In this document: piece after piece, positions 12,659 to 18,943 of the stretch
Position numbering within the stretch: position 1 is the first letter of the stretch
Layout of the letters: every line of letters begins with the position of its first letter
Assembly (NCBI GenBank): GCA_002315715.1
Contig: DCHY01000001.1
Location: 9,389 to 31,045, forward strand
DNA length: 21,657 nucleotides
From: Clostridiales bacterium UBA1740
GTDB taxonomy: Bacteria; Bacillota; Clostridia; Oscillospirales; CAG-272
Direction: 5' to 3'
Position numbers and translations under genes: made by a program
The notes under the pieces: generated by a model
The model's database searches: none
Told to the model about the DNA's origin: nothing
The model's input: the letters and a program-made list of their open reading frames with translations, nothing else

Positions 12659-12742
12659 CTGCATATCATTGTATCATTTTATATGCAGATTGTCAAGCGC
12701 GTTAGGAGAATATCTGCATATATTTCGTTGTTTTATATGCAG
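12659..12742. promoter_or_regulatory. Double inverted-repeat operator upstream of fic
   Basis: Two copies of an inverted repeat have identical 8-bp arms, CTGCATAT and ATATGCAG. Copy 1 spans 12659-12688 (arms 14 bp apart) and copy 2 spans 12714-12742 (arms 13 bp apart). Centres are about 54 bp apart, close to five helical turns. Copy 1 overlaps the fic promoter, so binding there should repress; copy 2 lies upstream of the -35 box and may add cooperativity. The likely regulator is Fic itself through its winged helix, but another repressor cannot be excluded. Confidence 0.75.
12668..12696 (-). promoter_or_regulatory. fic promoter
   Basis: On the minus strand, a consensus TTGACA (12691-12696) and TACAAT (12668-12673) are separated by 17 bp. 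Operator copy 1 (12659-12688) covers the whole spacer and the -10 box. Confidence 0.88.
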
Positions 12743-12805
12743 TATAGCGACGTTGGCGCATGATGATTCGTCTTTGGCAAAGCCTCCCTCATTCCATGAT
12801 GGCGG

Positions 12806-13474
12806 CTACGGTTTCAGCCAATCGATCGGTTTTTCGCCGTTTTGCGAAAGGAAGGCGTTGGCTTTCTTGAAATGCCCGCAACCGAAAAAGCCGTGGTAGG
12901 CGGACAGCGGCGAGGGGTGCGCGCATTCGAGCACGAGATGGCGCGGATTATGGATGAGCGCGCGCTTGGCGCGTGCCGGGGCGCCCCAAAGCAGAAAGAC
13001 GACGGGCGAAGACTTTTGGTCGAGCAGTTCAATGATTTTGTCGGTCAAAATCTCCCACCCTTGACCGCGATGGCTTAAGGGCTGTCCGCCTCGGACGGAC
13101 AGCGTCGTGTTGAGCAGCAGCACCCCTTGCTTTGCCCAACCCGTCAGTTCGTAGGTGTCGGGCATTTTTTGCCCGTATTCGCCCTCGAGTTCTTTATAAA
13201 TGTTTTGAAGAGAAGGCGGGGGCTTGGTGCCTGTCTTCACCGAGAAGCAAAGTCCGTGTGCCTGCCCGACGCCGTGATAGGGGTCCTGCCCCAAAATGAC
13301 GACGCGCGTGTCGGCGTACGAGGTATAAACGAGCGCGTTAAAAAGGTCGTACATCGGCGGAAAAACCGGGCCGTGTGCGTATTCCGATTTCAAAAATTCG
13401 CGGAGTTTTAAGTAATAGTCCTTTTGAAATTCCGCGCCGAGTTTTTCGTCCCAGTCGTTGCCGATATGTACCAT
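12806..13474 (-). CDS. ung: Uracil-DNA glycosylase, family 1
   Basis: The 222-residue protein has the normal length for UNG. It carries the catalytic water-activating motif GQDPYHG (62-68, Asp64), the uracil-binding GLCFSV strand, LLLNTTLSVRGGQPLSH with the uracil-contacting Asn, and the DNA-intercalation loop HPSPLSAYHGFFGCGHF (from 186, catalytic His186). It removes uracil from DNA to start base-excision repair. ATG at 13474 has GGGAGG seven bases upstream. It has its own promoter (13496-13524). A CCCGTTTTT/AAAAACGGG pairing in the leader (13483-13514) takes in part of the ribosome binding site. Confidence 0.97.
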   Translation of the reverse strand: MVHIGNDWDEKLGAEFQKDYYLKLREFLKSEYAHGPVFPPMYDLFNALVYTSYADTRVVILGQDPYHGVGQAHGLCFSVKTGTKPPPSLQNIYKELEGEYGQKMPDTYELTGWAKQGVLLLNTTLSVRGGQPLSHRGQGWEILTDKIIELLDQKSSPVVFLLWGAPARAKRALIHNPRHLVLECAHPSPLSAYHGFFGCGHFKKANAFLSQNGEKPIDWLKP

Positions 13475-13495
13475 ACGCGCCTCCCGTTTTTCTTC

Positions 13496-13524
13496 ATATT
13501 ATCACAAAAACGGGAATTTTGCAA
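13496..13524 (-). promoter_or_regulatory. ung promoter
   Basis: On the minus strand, TTGCAA (13519-13524) and TAATAT (13496-13501) have a 17-bp spacer, with TG one base before the -10 box (extended -10). Confidence 0.7.
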
Positions 13525-13526
13525 GA

Positions 13527-14465
13527 TTAAAACACCGTTTCGAGAATCCGTCCCGACACGGACGGAGAATAGCGCCACGCATCGACTCGGTCGGTTTCAA
13601 ACGGGTCGGTGAAATAGGAGAGCGGCGCTTCGGCCTTCTCACACGGTCGGGCGTCGATGATGATGAGTTTCACCTTCATTTTTTCGGGGATAATGCTCTT
13701 GATATAAACGGCGGCGGTGTCGCCGACTTCCACCCCGTCGCGGTACTCGGCAAGCCCCGCGAGATTGGGGGAAAGTTCGACGAAAATGCCGTAATCCTCG
13801 ACGCTTCGCACAATGCCGCGCACCGTTTGCCCCTCCGAAAACAGAGCGGCGTTTTCTTCCCAAGTGCCGAGAAGTTCTTTCGTCGTTGCGTAGATGCGCC
13901 CTTTTTCGTCAATCTCCTTGACGAGCACGTAGACGAGCTCTCCGAGTGCCATCCGCTCGCGCGGATGACAGATGCGCGATACCGAAATGCAGTCAATCGA
14001 GAGCAGGGCACAAATGCCGACGCCGACGTCGAGAAACGCCCCGAAATTTTCAAGATGCGTCACCCGTGCCGGAATCAAATCTCCGGGGGTAAGGCTTTTG
14101 ATATACTGCTCCGTGCATTCCTTTTGCACCGCGCGGCGCGAAAGAAAGGCGATTTTTTGTTCTCCCTCTTTCTCGAGGTGCAATACCCGAAACGCCACGG
14201 GTTTGCCGACGCGCGTCAGTACCGCAATATCTTTGACGTCCTCTCCTTGCCCGGGATAGAGGACGTCCTCTTTTTTCATAATACCGTGCACGTGCCCGTC
14301 AAAAGAAAAATGAAGCGTCATGTCGTGGTCGCACAGATACGGCATACCTTCGAGAATTTTGCCTTTTTCCATGGCACGCTCCAGTCCTTGCCATGACGAG
14401 AGATACCCTTGCACCTCGGGCGAGGCGATGAGGGCGCCCTCCGGCTGATAGTTTCCGCTTTTCAT
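13527..14465 (-). CDS. S1 domain RNA-binding protein
   Basis: This 312-residue protein resembles the shorter S1-like proteins of Clostridia and is not a full-length ribosomal S1. A diverged N-terminal S1-like segment (about 36-112, LEGMPYLCDHDMTLHFSFDG) precedes two clearer S1 domains. One spans about 127-198 (PGDLIPARVTHLENFGAFLDVGVGICALLSI) and the other about 211-275 (EGQTVRGIVRSVEDYGIFVELSPNLAGLAEY). S1 folds bind single-stranded RNA; a role in translation or RNA metabolism is likely but not proven. ATG at 14465 follows AAGGGGG. The gene lies 61 bases downstream of mazF in the same direction with no clear promoter of its own, so co-transcription is possible. Confidence 0.88.
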   Translation of the reverse strand: MKSGNYQPEGALIASPEVQGYLSSWQGLERAMEKGKILEGMPYLCDHDMTLHFSFDGHVHGIMKKEDVLYPGQGEDVKDIAVLTRVGKPVAFRVLHLEKEGEQKIAFLSRRAVQKECTEQYIKSLTPGDLIPARVTHLENFGAFLDVGVGICALLSIDCISVSRICHPRERMALGELVYVLVKEIDEKGRIYATTKELLGTWEENAALFSEGQTVRGIVRSVEDYGIFVELSPNLAGLAEYRDGVEVGDTAAVYIKSIIPEKMKVKLIIIDARPCEKAEAPLSYFTDPFETDRVDAWRYSPSVSGRILETVF

Positions 14466-14526
14466 ACGAATCCCCCTTCTACTTCCGTTATCACAGTATA
14501 TGAAGGGAATCGCCGCAAAAGACCGC

Positions 14527-14895
14527 TCAGGCGAAATCGGAACCGTCGCGCGCCGACAGTCCGAAACTCACCCCGAGGGCGCTATTGACGCTCGTCATCG
14601 TTCCCTCGTCGAGATGCCCCATCTTTTCCCGCAAACGCTGTTTGTCGAGGGTGCGGATTTGCTCGAGCAAAATCACGCTGTCCTTGGCAAGGCCGGTGTC
14701 ACTGCCCGACACGTCGATGTGCGTCGGGAGTTTGGCTTTGTTGAGTTTCGAGGTGATGGCGGCGGCGATCACCGTGGGACTGTAGCGATTGCCGACGTCG
14801 TTTTGCACGATTAAAACCGGGCGCAGACCGCCTTGCTCGCTGCCGACGACGGGGGAGAGATCCGCATAAAAAATATCACCGCGTTTTATGTTCAT
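14527..14895 (-). CDS. mazF: MazF/EndoA-type mRNA interferase
   Basis: From MNIKRGDIFYADLSPVVGSEQGG this 122-residue protein aligns by eye with B. subtilis EndoA (NdoA). It includes the catalytic residues at the same positions: Arg25 in GGLRPVLIVQND and Thr48 in AAAITSK. LLEQIRTLDKQRLREKMGHLDE is also typical. EndoA cleaves mRNA at short single-stranded sites and is normally held by the antitoxin EndoAI/MazE encoded just upstream. No antitoxin frame is visible upstream here. ATG at 14895 is chosen from family alignment; its ribosome binding site (GGAAAAG) is poor. The frame stays open to 14973, and AAAGGAG lies about 23 bases before this ATG, so a longer form is possible. Confidence 0.9.
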   Translation of the reverse strand: MNIKRGDIFYADLSPVVGSEQGGLRPVLIVQNDVGNRYSPTVIAAAITSKLNKAKLPTHIDVSGSDTGLAKDSVILLEQIRTLDKQRLREKMGHLDEGTMTSVNSALGVSFGLSARDGSDFA

Positions 14896-15043
14896 CTTTT
14901 CCAAACGAAAATTACTTTTCTGCTCCTTTAGTATTTCAACGTTAGTATGGCAATTTTCTGTTGATTCTTTCATCCAAACGAAAAAACGTTTTTAACGTCT
15001 ACTCACAGTTTATGAAAAGTCGAAAGAAGGGTTGATATTTCTC

Positions 15044-15072
15044 TTGCGGCGGCGCCTTATATGTGTTATAAT
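15044..15072 (+). promoter_or_regulatory. Promoter of the LRR lipoprotein
   Basis: TTGCGG (15044-15049) and TATAAT (15067-15072) have a 17-bp spacer, with TG one base before the -10 box (extended -10), compensating for the weak -35 box. Confidence 0.75.
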
Positions 15073-15099
15073 GAAAAAAACGAAATGCAGAGGTGTTAT

Positions 15100-15852
15100 A
15101 TGAAGAAAATAACCGCTCTATTTATTTTGATGTGTATCATCGGCACGGCGCTTTTCGCCACCGGTTGCGACGCTTCCTTTCTCGAGGACGCCAAATCGGA
15201 TTTCACCGACGCTTGGTGCGAGTTTGACGGCAGTATGTCCGCCTTTGCGGATGACGTCGCGTTTGCCGTCTCGGGTGAGCACACCTGCACCGCCGGCGAA
15301 TGGACGACGTATATCGAAGCCGAAAACTGTCAGAAAGACGGCTTCCGCTGTCAGTTCTGCACCCGTTGCGGCGTGCTTCTTGCCTGTGAACGTATCGAGA
15401 CAGACCACGTGTTAGGAGAAATCACCGAGGGTGCCGCCGCTACTTGCCGTGATTGTGACTACACGTTCGGTACGGTGCCGTACTACGCGACCGAGGGTGA
15501 AGAAACGTCGGCAGTCGTGACGGGCTTCGGTCTTCTCGGATACATCAACCGTTCGAACATCACGAAAGTCTATATTCCCGACGAGTACGAAACTCTGCCG
15601 ACAGAAACGATTGCCTCCTACGCCTTTTACGGTCTTTCCTCCATTACGAGCGTGAGACTGCCCGGCAGTATCAAAACCGTCGAGGCCTCGGCGTTTGACG
15701 GATGCAAGCGCCTTTCCGACATCGAGTTCGACGGTACTCTCGAGATGTGGAACGCCATCGACTTCGGTGAAAACTGGGATAACGGCATGGACGCCTACAC
15801 CGTCCGCTGCACCGACGGCACCTCCGAGTTGACGCGCACGACGTTTGATTGA
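15100..15852 (+). CDS. Leucine-rich-repeat (BspA-like) lipoprotein with cysteine-rich middle
   Basis: This 250-residue predicted lipoprotein starts at ATG 15100, after GAGGTG. Residues 1-22 are a signal peptide ending in ATGC, with Cys23 lipidated. Residues about 67-140 hold eight or more cysteines, several in CxxC pairs (CQFCTRCG, CRDC). This could be a zinc-ribbon-like or disulfide-bonded module. From about 165 the chain reads as one or two LRR_5/BspA-type repeats: a YAFYGLSSITSVRLPGSIK segment, then ASAFDGCKRLSDIEFDGT and an EMWNAIDFG capping motif often seen at the end of such arrays. Such proteins sit on the outer face of the membrane; a binding or adhesive role is assumed for the family. 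It is monocistronic, with its own promoter and terminator. Confidence 0.85.
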   Translation: MKKITALFILMCIIGTALFATGCDASFLEDAKSDFTDAWCEFDGSMSAFADDVAFAVSGEHTCTAGEWTTYIEAENCQKDGFRCQFCTRCGVLLACERIETDHVLGEITEGAAATCRDCDYTFGTVPYYATEGEETSAVVTGFGLLGYINRSNITKVYIPDEYETLPTETIASYAFYGLSSITSVRLPGSIKTVEASAFDGCKRLSDIEFDGTLEMWNAIDFGENWDNGMDAYTVRCTDGTSELTRTTFD

Positions 15853-15863
15853 TTGCCCCAATG

Positions 15864-15890
15864 AAAAAGCCACCCGACGGGTGGCTTTTT
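15864..15890 (+). terminator. Terminator of the LRR lipoprotein gene
   Basis: AAAAAGCCACCC pairs perfectly with GGGTGGCTTTTT over a three-base loop. The symmetrical A/T tracts would also stop minus-strand transcripts from the DUF378 gene. Confidence 0.93.
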
Positions 15891-15946
15891 CTATGCACTT
15901 TTGCTATATTCTGCAAAGAATACTTTGCAAAATCGATGAATAACGC

Positions 15947-16171
15947 TTACGCGTGGTATTCGCGGACAGGGCGTTTTTCTTCTTTCCAAAACAGCATGGA
16001 AATGGAAATCAGACCGCAAAGAGCGACGACGGTGTAGATCACGCGCGCCGGAGCCGTCATGGCACCGCCCGACATCCGGGCGACGAAATCAAACCCAAAA
16101 AGACCGATAGAACCCCAGTTCAAAGCGCCGATAATCGCGATAAAAAGTGCTATCTTTTGAATGACTGTCAT
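15947..16171 (-). CDS. DUF378 small membrane protein
   Basis: The 74-residue protein matches DUF378. Its first helix, IALFIAIIGALNWGSIGLFGFDFV, carries the family-typical ALNWG-x-x-G-x-F. A short loop, SGGAMTAPARVIYTVVALCGL, leads into the second helix, and the tail is charged. Function is unknown. ATG at 16171 follows AGGAGG. It lies 77 bases downstream of sigK in the same direction, with a structured RNA segment between them. Confidence 0.93.
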   Translation of the reverse strand: MTVIQKIALFIAIIGALNWGSIGLFGFDFVARMSGGAMTAPARVIYTVVALCGLISISMLFWKEEKRPVREYHA

Positions 16172-16186
16172 ATCTTTCCTCCTTAT

Positions 16187-16230
16187 CAAAGCGGGACTTT
16201 TCGTCCCTGCCTGTAGTGTGCGCCGCTTTG
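16187..16230 (-). other. Structured intergenic RNA segment between sigK and DUF378 gene
   Basis: Outer arms CAAAGC and GCTTTG enclose a GGGAC/GTCCC hairpin and a single-stranded stretch, immediately before the DUF378 ribosome binding site. There is no T-run, so it is not a standard terminator. It could be a leader structure or a processing site. Confidence 0.35.
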
Positions 16231-16248
16231 TCCTCTTTATGCAAGAAA

Positions 16249-16947
16249 TTACCCGTCCGAAAGATCCGGCGGTTTTCCGAAGGCGTCTTTGAGTTTTTCA
16301 AGCGCCTTTTTCTCGATGCGCGATACGTAGGAGCGCGAGATGTTTAAGTGCTTTGCCACCTCTCTTTGGGTGCGCGGTTGATAACCGGACAGCCCGTATC
16401 GCAACACGATGATCTGCCGCTCGCGCGGGGAGAGAACTTTTCCGACCAACTCCCGCGTTTTCGTCATATAGTCGCAAAGGTCGATATCTTCCGCCATGGT
16501 GTCGTCCACGCTGATGACGTCAAGATAGGTCAGGGGGTTTCCGTCGCGGTCCACGTCGATGGTTTCGTGAATCGAGATTTCGCTCCCCGTTTTCTTTTGG
16601 GCACGAAAAAACATGAGGATTTCGTTTTGAATGCACTTGGCACCGTAGGTGGCAAACCGCGTGCCGAAGTCCGCTTTGAACGAGTCCACCCCCTTGACCA
16701 ACCCCATCGAGCCTATCGAGAGCAATTCTTCGGGTTGCGGATAAGAGCCGTAATACTTGCGTATGATATGCGAAACGAGCCGCAGATTGTGTTCAATCAG
16801 TTTGGCGCGCGCCTCCTTGTCGCCTTCCTTCATTTTGCTAAACAGCAAATCCTCCTCCGCACGGCTGAGCGGCGGGGGAAAGTTCTGCCCCGTGTGAATC
16901 CCCAAAATCAGCGCCACGAAGCGAAACAGAAAATCCAAAAACGGCAA
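16249..16947 (-). CDS. sigK: Sporulation sigma factor sigma-K (pro-form)
   Basis: This 232-residue protein resembles pro-sigma-K of B. subtilis along its length. A hydrophobic N-terminal segment (MPFLDFLFRFVALILGI) stands where the processed pro-sequence lies. FPPPLSRAEEDLLFSKMKEGD follows, then region 2 (about 48-118, with IEHNLRLVSHIIRKYY, SIGSMGLVKGVDSF and ATYGAKCIQNEILMFFRA). Region 4 (about 168-220) contains TQREVAKHLNISRSYVSRIEKKALEKL. Sigma-K directs late mother-cell gene expression during sporulation. The gene is uninterrupted, with no skin-like insertion. The start is TTG at 16947, five bases after an AGGAGGTG site that lies in a 10-bp hairpin. It is probably co-transcribed with the regulator gene upstream. 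Sigma-E is the main alternative, but the N-terminus favours sigma-K. Confidence 0.92.
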   Translation of the reverse strand: MPFLDFLFRFVALILGIHTGQNFPPPLSRAEEDLLFSKMKEGDKEARAKLIEHNLRLVSHIIRKYYGSYPQPEELLSIGSMGLVKGVDSFKADFGTRFATYGAKCIQNEILMFFRAQKKTGSEISIHETIDVDRDGNPLTYLDVISVDDTMAEDIDLCDYMTKTRELVGKVLSPRERQIIVLRYGLSGYQPRTQREVAKHLNISRSYVSRIEKKALEKLKDAFGKPPDLSDG

Positions 16948-16952
16948 AAAAT

Positions 16953-16982
16953 CACCTCCTGCGCTATCCTATGCAGGAGGTG
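16953..16982 (-). promoter_or_regulatory. Hairpin sequestering the sigK ribosome binding site, terminator-like
   Basis: On the sigK mRNA, CACCTCCTGC and GCAGGAGGTG form a perfect 10-bp stem with a 10-base loop. The 3' arm is the complete Shine-Dalgarno sequence, and ATTTTTTG follows, supplying a U-run that contains the TTG start codon. The same element could terminate transcripts from the upstream gene or block sigK translation. Confidence 0.75.
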
Positions 16983-16997
16983 AAACGGATATGGCAA

Positions 16998-17675
16998 TTA
17001 TAGGCAAGGAGTGTAATTTTTCGTCTTTGGCGTCACGATGCGATAGCCAAACGGCTCGGCACGTTCCGAAAGAGGGCGCCCCGTCAGCGCCCGAAACTTG
17101 CGGTTGATGGCACAAAGATGGGTGCGCACGCTGGATTTGCCGGGGGTTTTGAGGGGGTGAAAGGCGTAATCGAGGATTTCCTCCGCCGTCGCGGCGTCGG
17201 GATAGGTGCGAATCAAAAATTGCAAAATGCGTTTTTCGGTATTCGTAAGCGGAAACGGCTTGCCACAAAAAGTCGACACGTCGAGGTCGGCGGAAACGTT
17301 CACTCCCGACAGACGGTAGTCCCCGACGGCGGGCAGTCCGTGGTCGAGCGAGAATGAAACCATCTCTTTTGCCAGCGTCGACGACAAGGTGTCAAACGAA
17401 AAAACCTTGGCAAACAGACAAGCACTCCCAACGGGCAGATGCTCGCGCGTCATGGCAAATACCGGCGTCAGTGCCGCCGTGTCACGCAAAGAGGTGACGA
17501 AACTCTGAATATCGGGGAAGGATTCGGGATTCAAAATCAAAACGGCGCGATAGCGCGGCGAAAGTTCCCTCTTGGCGTCCTGCGGTTTGCAGGTGTAGGA
17601 GAGAAGGTTCATAAACCGAAACATCTCTCGCACGGCGTTTGCGTTCTTTTCGTCTTTGTGAATAATAAGCAGCAT
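16998..17675 (-). CDS. Winged-helix regulator with degenerate receiver domain
   Basis: The 225-residue protein looks like an OmpR-type response regulator with a decayed receiver. Residues 1-110 keep a receiver-like alternation, but the phospho-acceptor position in VLILNPESFPDI is Asn49 rather than Asp, and the N-terminal acidic pair is weak. Residues about 138-215 form a Trans_reg_C winged helix (PFPLTNTEKRILQFLIRTYPD, EEILDYAF, SSVRTHLCAINRKFRAL, then the EPFGYRIV wing). It therefore probably binds DNA without phosphorylation control. ATG at 17675 follows GAGGT. It has its own promoter, divergent from the SDR gene, and lies 50 bases upstream of sigK, separated only by the hairpin. A role in controlling sigK or sporulation genes is an inference from position. 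Confidence 0.8.
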   Translation of the reverse strand: MLLIIHKDEKNANAVREMFRFMNLLSYTCKPQDAKRELSPRYRAVLILNPESFPDIQSFVTSLRDTAALTPVFAMTREHLPVGSACLFAKVFSFDTLSSTLAKEMVSFSLDHGLPAVGDYRLSGVNVSADLDVSTFCGKPFPLTNTEKRILQFLIRTYPDAATAEEILDYAFHPLKTPGKSSVRTHLCAINRKFRALTGRPLSERAEPFGYRIVTPKTKNYTPCL

Positions 17676-17695
17676 AAAAAATACCTCGATACTAT

Positions 17696-17724
17696 AGTAT
17701 ATAATACCGCCATAACGCCGTCAA
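17696..17724 (-). promoter_or_regulatory. Promoter of the regulator-sigK operon
   Basis: On the minus strand, TTGACG (17719-17724) and TATACT (17696-17701) have a 17-bp spacer. It is a vegetative-type promoter, unlike the mother-cell sigma-E promoter expected for sigK. Confidence 0.75.
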
Positions 17725-17739
17725 GAGTTTGTTTCTTTC

Positions 17740-17768
17740 TTGACAGCGCGCGCGTTTTCCTGTATAAT
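17740..17768 (+). promoter_or_regulatory. Promoter of the SDR gene
   Basis: Consensus TTGACA (17740-17745) and TATAAT (17763-17768) boxes flank a 17-bp spacer. The -35 boxes of the two divergent promoters are 15 bp apart. Confidence 0.92.
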
Positions 17769-17797
17769 GGGCGTATAGAAAAAGAGAGGGACGGACG

Positions 17798-18514
17798 ATG
17801 AAAACAGTTTTGATTACGGGCGGTTCGCGCGGCATCGGTGCCGAAATCGTCAGAAGATTGAAAGCCGAGGGCTACGCCGTGGCGTTCACCTATCAAAAAT
17901 CCGAGGCGGCAGCCTTGGCGCTTGCCGAAGAAACGGGCGCTTTTGCCCTGCGTGCGGACGCCGAAAAAGAGGCGGAAATCGTCGCATCCGTTGCCGCTGC
18001 CAAAGCGGCGCTCGGTCATATCGACGTTCTCGTCAACAACGCCGGCATTTGCCGCGGTTCGCTTTTGCAGGACCTTGAAAAAGCGGATTGGGACCGCATT
18101 ATTGCCGTCAATCTGACGGCGGCGTTTTTGTATGCCAAAGCCGTTTTGCCCGAGATGATTGACAGAAAAGCGGGGCGCATCATCAACGTCACCTCGATTT
18201 GGGGCGTCGTCGGCGCATCCTACGAAGTCGCTTATTCTGCCTCCAAAGCCGGTCTTATCGGCTTTACCAAAGCCCTTGCCAAAGAGGTCGGACCCTCGGG
18301 AATCACCGTCAACGCGGTGGCGCCCGGCGTCATCGACACCGATATGAACCGCAACCTTTCGGCGGAGGATATGAAAGCCTTGGCGGAAGAAACGCCCATT
18401 CCGCGTATCGGCACGCCGCGTGACGTTGCCGACGCCGTTTCGTTTTTGGCATCGGACGCCGCTTCCTTCATTACCGGCGAGAACCTTAACGTCGGCGGAG
18501 GCTTCTCCCTTTAA
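17798..18514 (+). CDS. SDR family oxidoreductase, FabG-like
   Basis: The 238-residue protein is a classical short-chain dehydrogenase. It has the cofactor motif TGGSRGIG (7-14), NNAG (80-83), catalytic Ser133 in NVTSIWG, Tyr146 and Lys150 in YSASK, and the PGVIDTDM segment after the active site. The C-terminal FLASDAASFITGENLNVGGGFSL matches 3-oxoacyl-ACP reductase (FabG) enzymes, which use NADPH in the fatty acid elongation cycle. It lies alone, not in a fab cluster, so a different ketone or alcohol substrate is equally possible. The start at 17798 follows AGGGACGG. No terminator is obvious before the SRP RNA promoter 15 bases after the stop. Confidence 0.92.
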   Translation: MKTVLITGGSRGIGAEIVRRLKAEGYAVAFTYQKSEAAALALAEETGAFALRADAEKEAEIVASVAAAKAALGHIDVLVNNAGICRGSLLQDLEKADWDRIIAVNLTAAFLYAKAVLPEMIDRKAGRIINVTSIWGVVGASYEVAYSASKAGLIGFTKALAKEVGPSGITVNAVAPGVIDTDMNRNLSAEDMKALAEETPIPRIGTPRDVADAVSFLASDAASFITGENLNVGGGFSL

Positions 18515-18528
18515 TTTTGGAAAAGCCC

Positions 18529-18557
18529 TTGAAAAAAGGTTAAAACTTTGATATAAT
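18529..18557 (+). promoter_or_regulatory. SRP RNA promoter
   Basis: TTGAAA (18529-18534) and TATAAT (18552-18557) have a 17-bp spacer, ending about ten bases before the first base of the predicted RNA. Confidence 0.9.
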
Positions 18558-18566
18558 ACGTGTAAG

Positions 18567-18875
18567 ATTTTCCTGTGTCAGACGGAGTCATACCAGCCGG
18601 GGGAGCAGCGGGGCCTTGTACCTGAAGTCCGCTATAGCAGGGGTTCATTCCCCTCCCGAGGGATGCCTTTGTGCAGTCTGCACCGCTTCTTTCTGTGTTG
18701 AAGAATGGGTCTTGCGCAACACCGTGCTGTGAACCATGTCAGGTGGGGAACCAAGCAGCATTTAGCAGATTTCGGTGTGTGCCGCGAGGACGCCTGTTCG
18801 GAGCAGAGGGGGCGGTTCCCGTGTGTAAGGGTAGTTTCGACGGAGGGGTGTATGGCTCTTTTTGACACAGGAAAA
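18567..18875 (+). ncRNA. ffs: Signal recognition particle RNA, large Gram-positive type
   Basis: The RNA is about 309 bases long and pairs end to end: TTTTCCTGTGTCA (18568-18580) with TGACACAGGAAAA (18863-18875). The Alu-domain part contains GTACCTGAAGTCCGCTATAGC, close to B. subtilis scRNA. Downstream come GGGTCTTGCGCAAC and the conserved GAACCATGTCAGG. The Ffh-binding helix 8 ends in a GGAA tetraloop (18747-18750), followed by the AAGCAGCA internal-loop strand. The pair flanking the tetraloop is GG/CC where most bacteria have CC/GG, a compensatory swap. The RNA scaffolds Ffh for co-translational membrane targeting. dnaX follows at once, as in B. subtilis. Ends are good to a few bases. Confidence 0.96.
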
Positions 18876-18943
18876 CGAAATGGGCGGGTTTTTCATCGGG
18901 AAGTGTTCCCGCGAATGCTCGCTTGTTTTTATAGGGAGGAGTT

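Noticed and set aside
13458..14396. A 312-codon plus-strand open frame
   Set aside because: It is antisense to the S1-domain gene and the ung leader. It has no recognisable domain and no ribosome binding site.
14974..15060. A mazE-like antitoxin upstream of mazF
   Set aside because: No minus-strand frame with a start, a ribosome binding site and antitoxin-like sequence is present in this gap.
16991..17107. A 38-codon plus-strand frame with a perfect AGGAGGTG site
   Set aside because: The site is simply the other arm of the sigK palindrome. The frame is antisense to the regulator gene's 3' end and shows no protein-like pattern. It would need expression data to be taken seriously.
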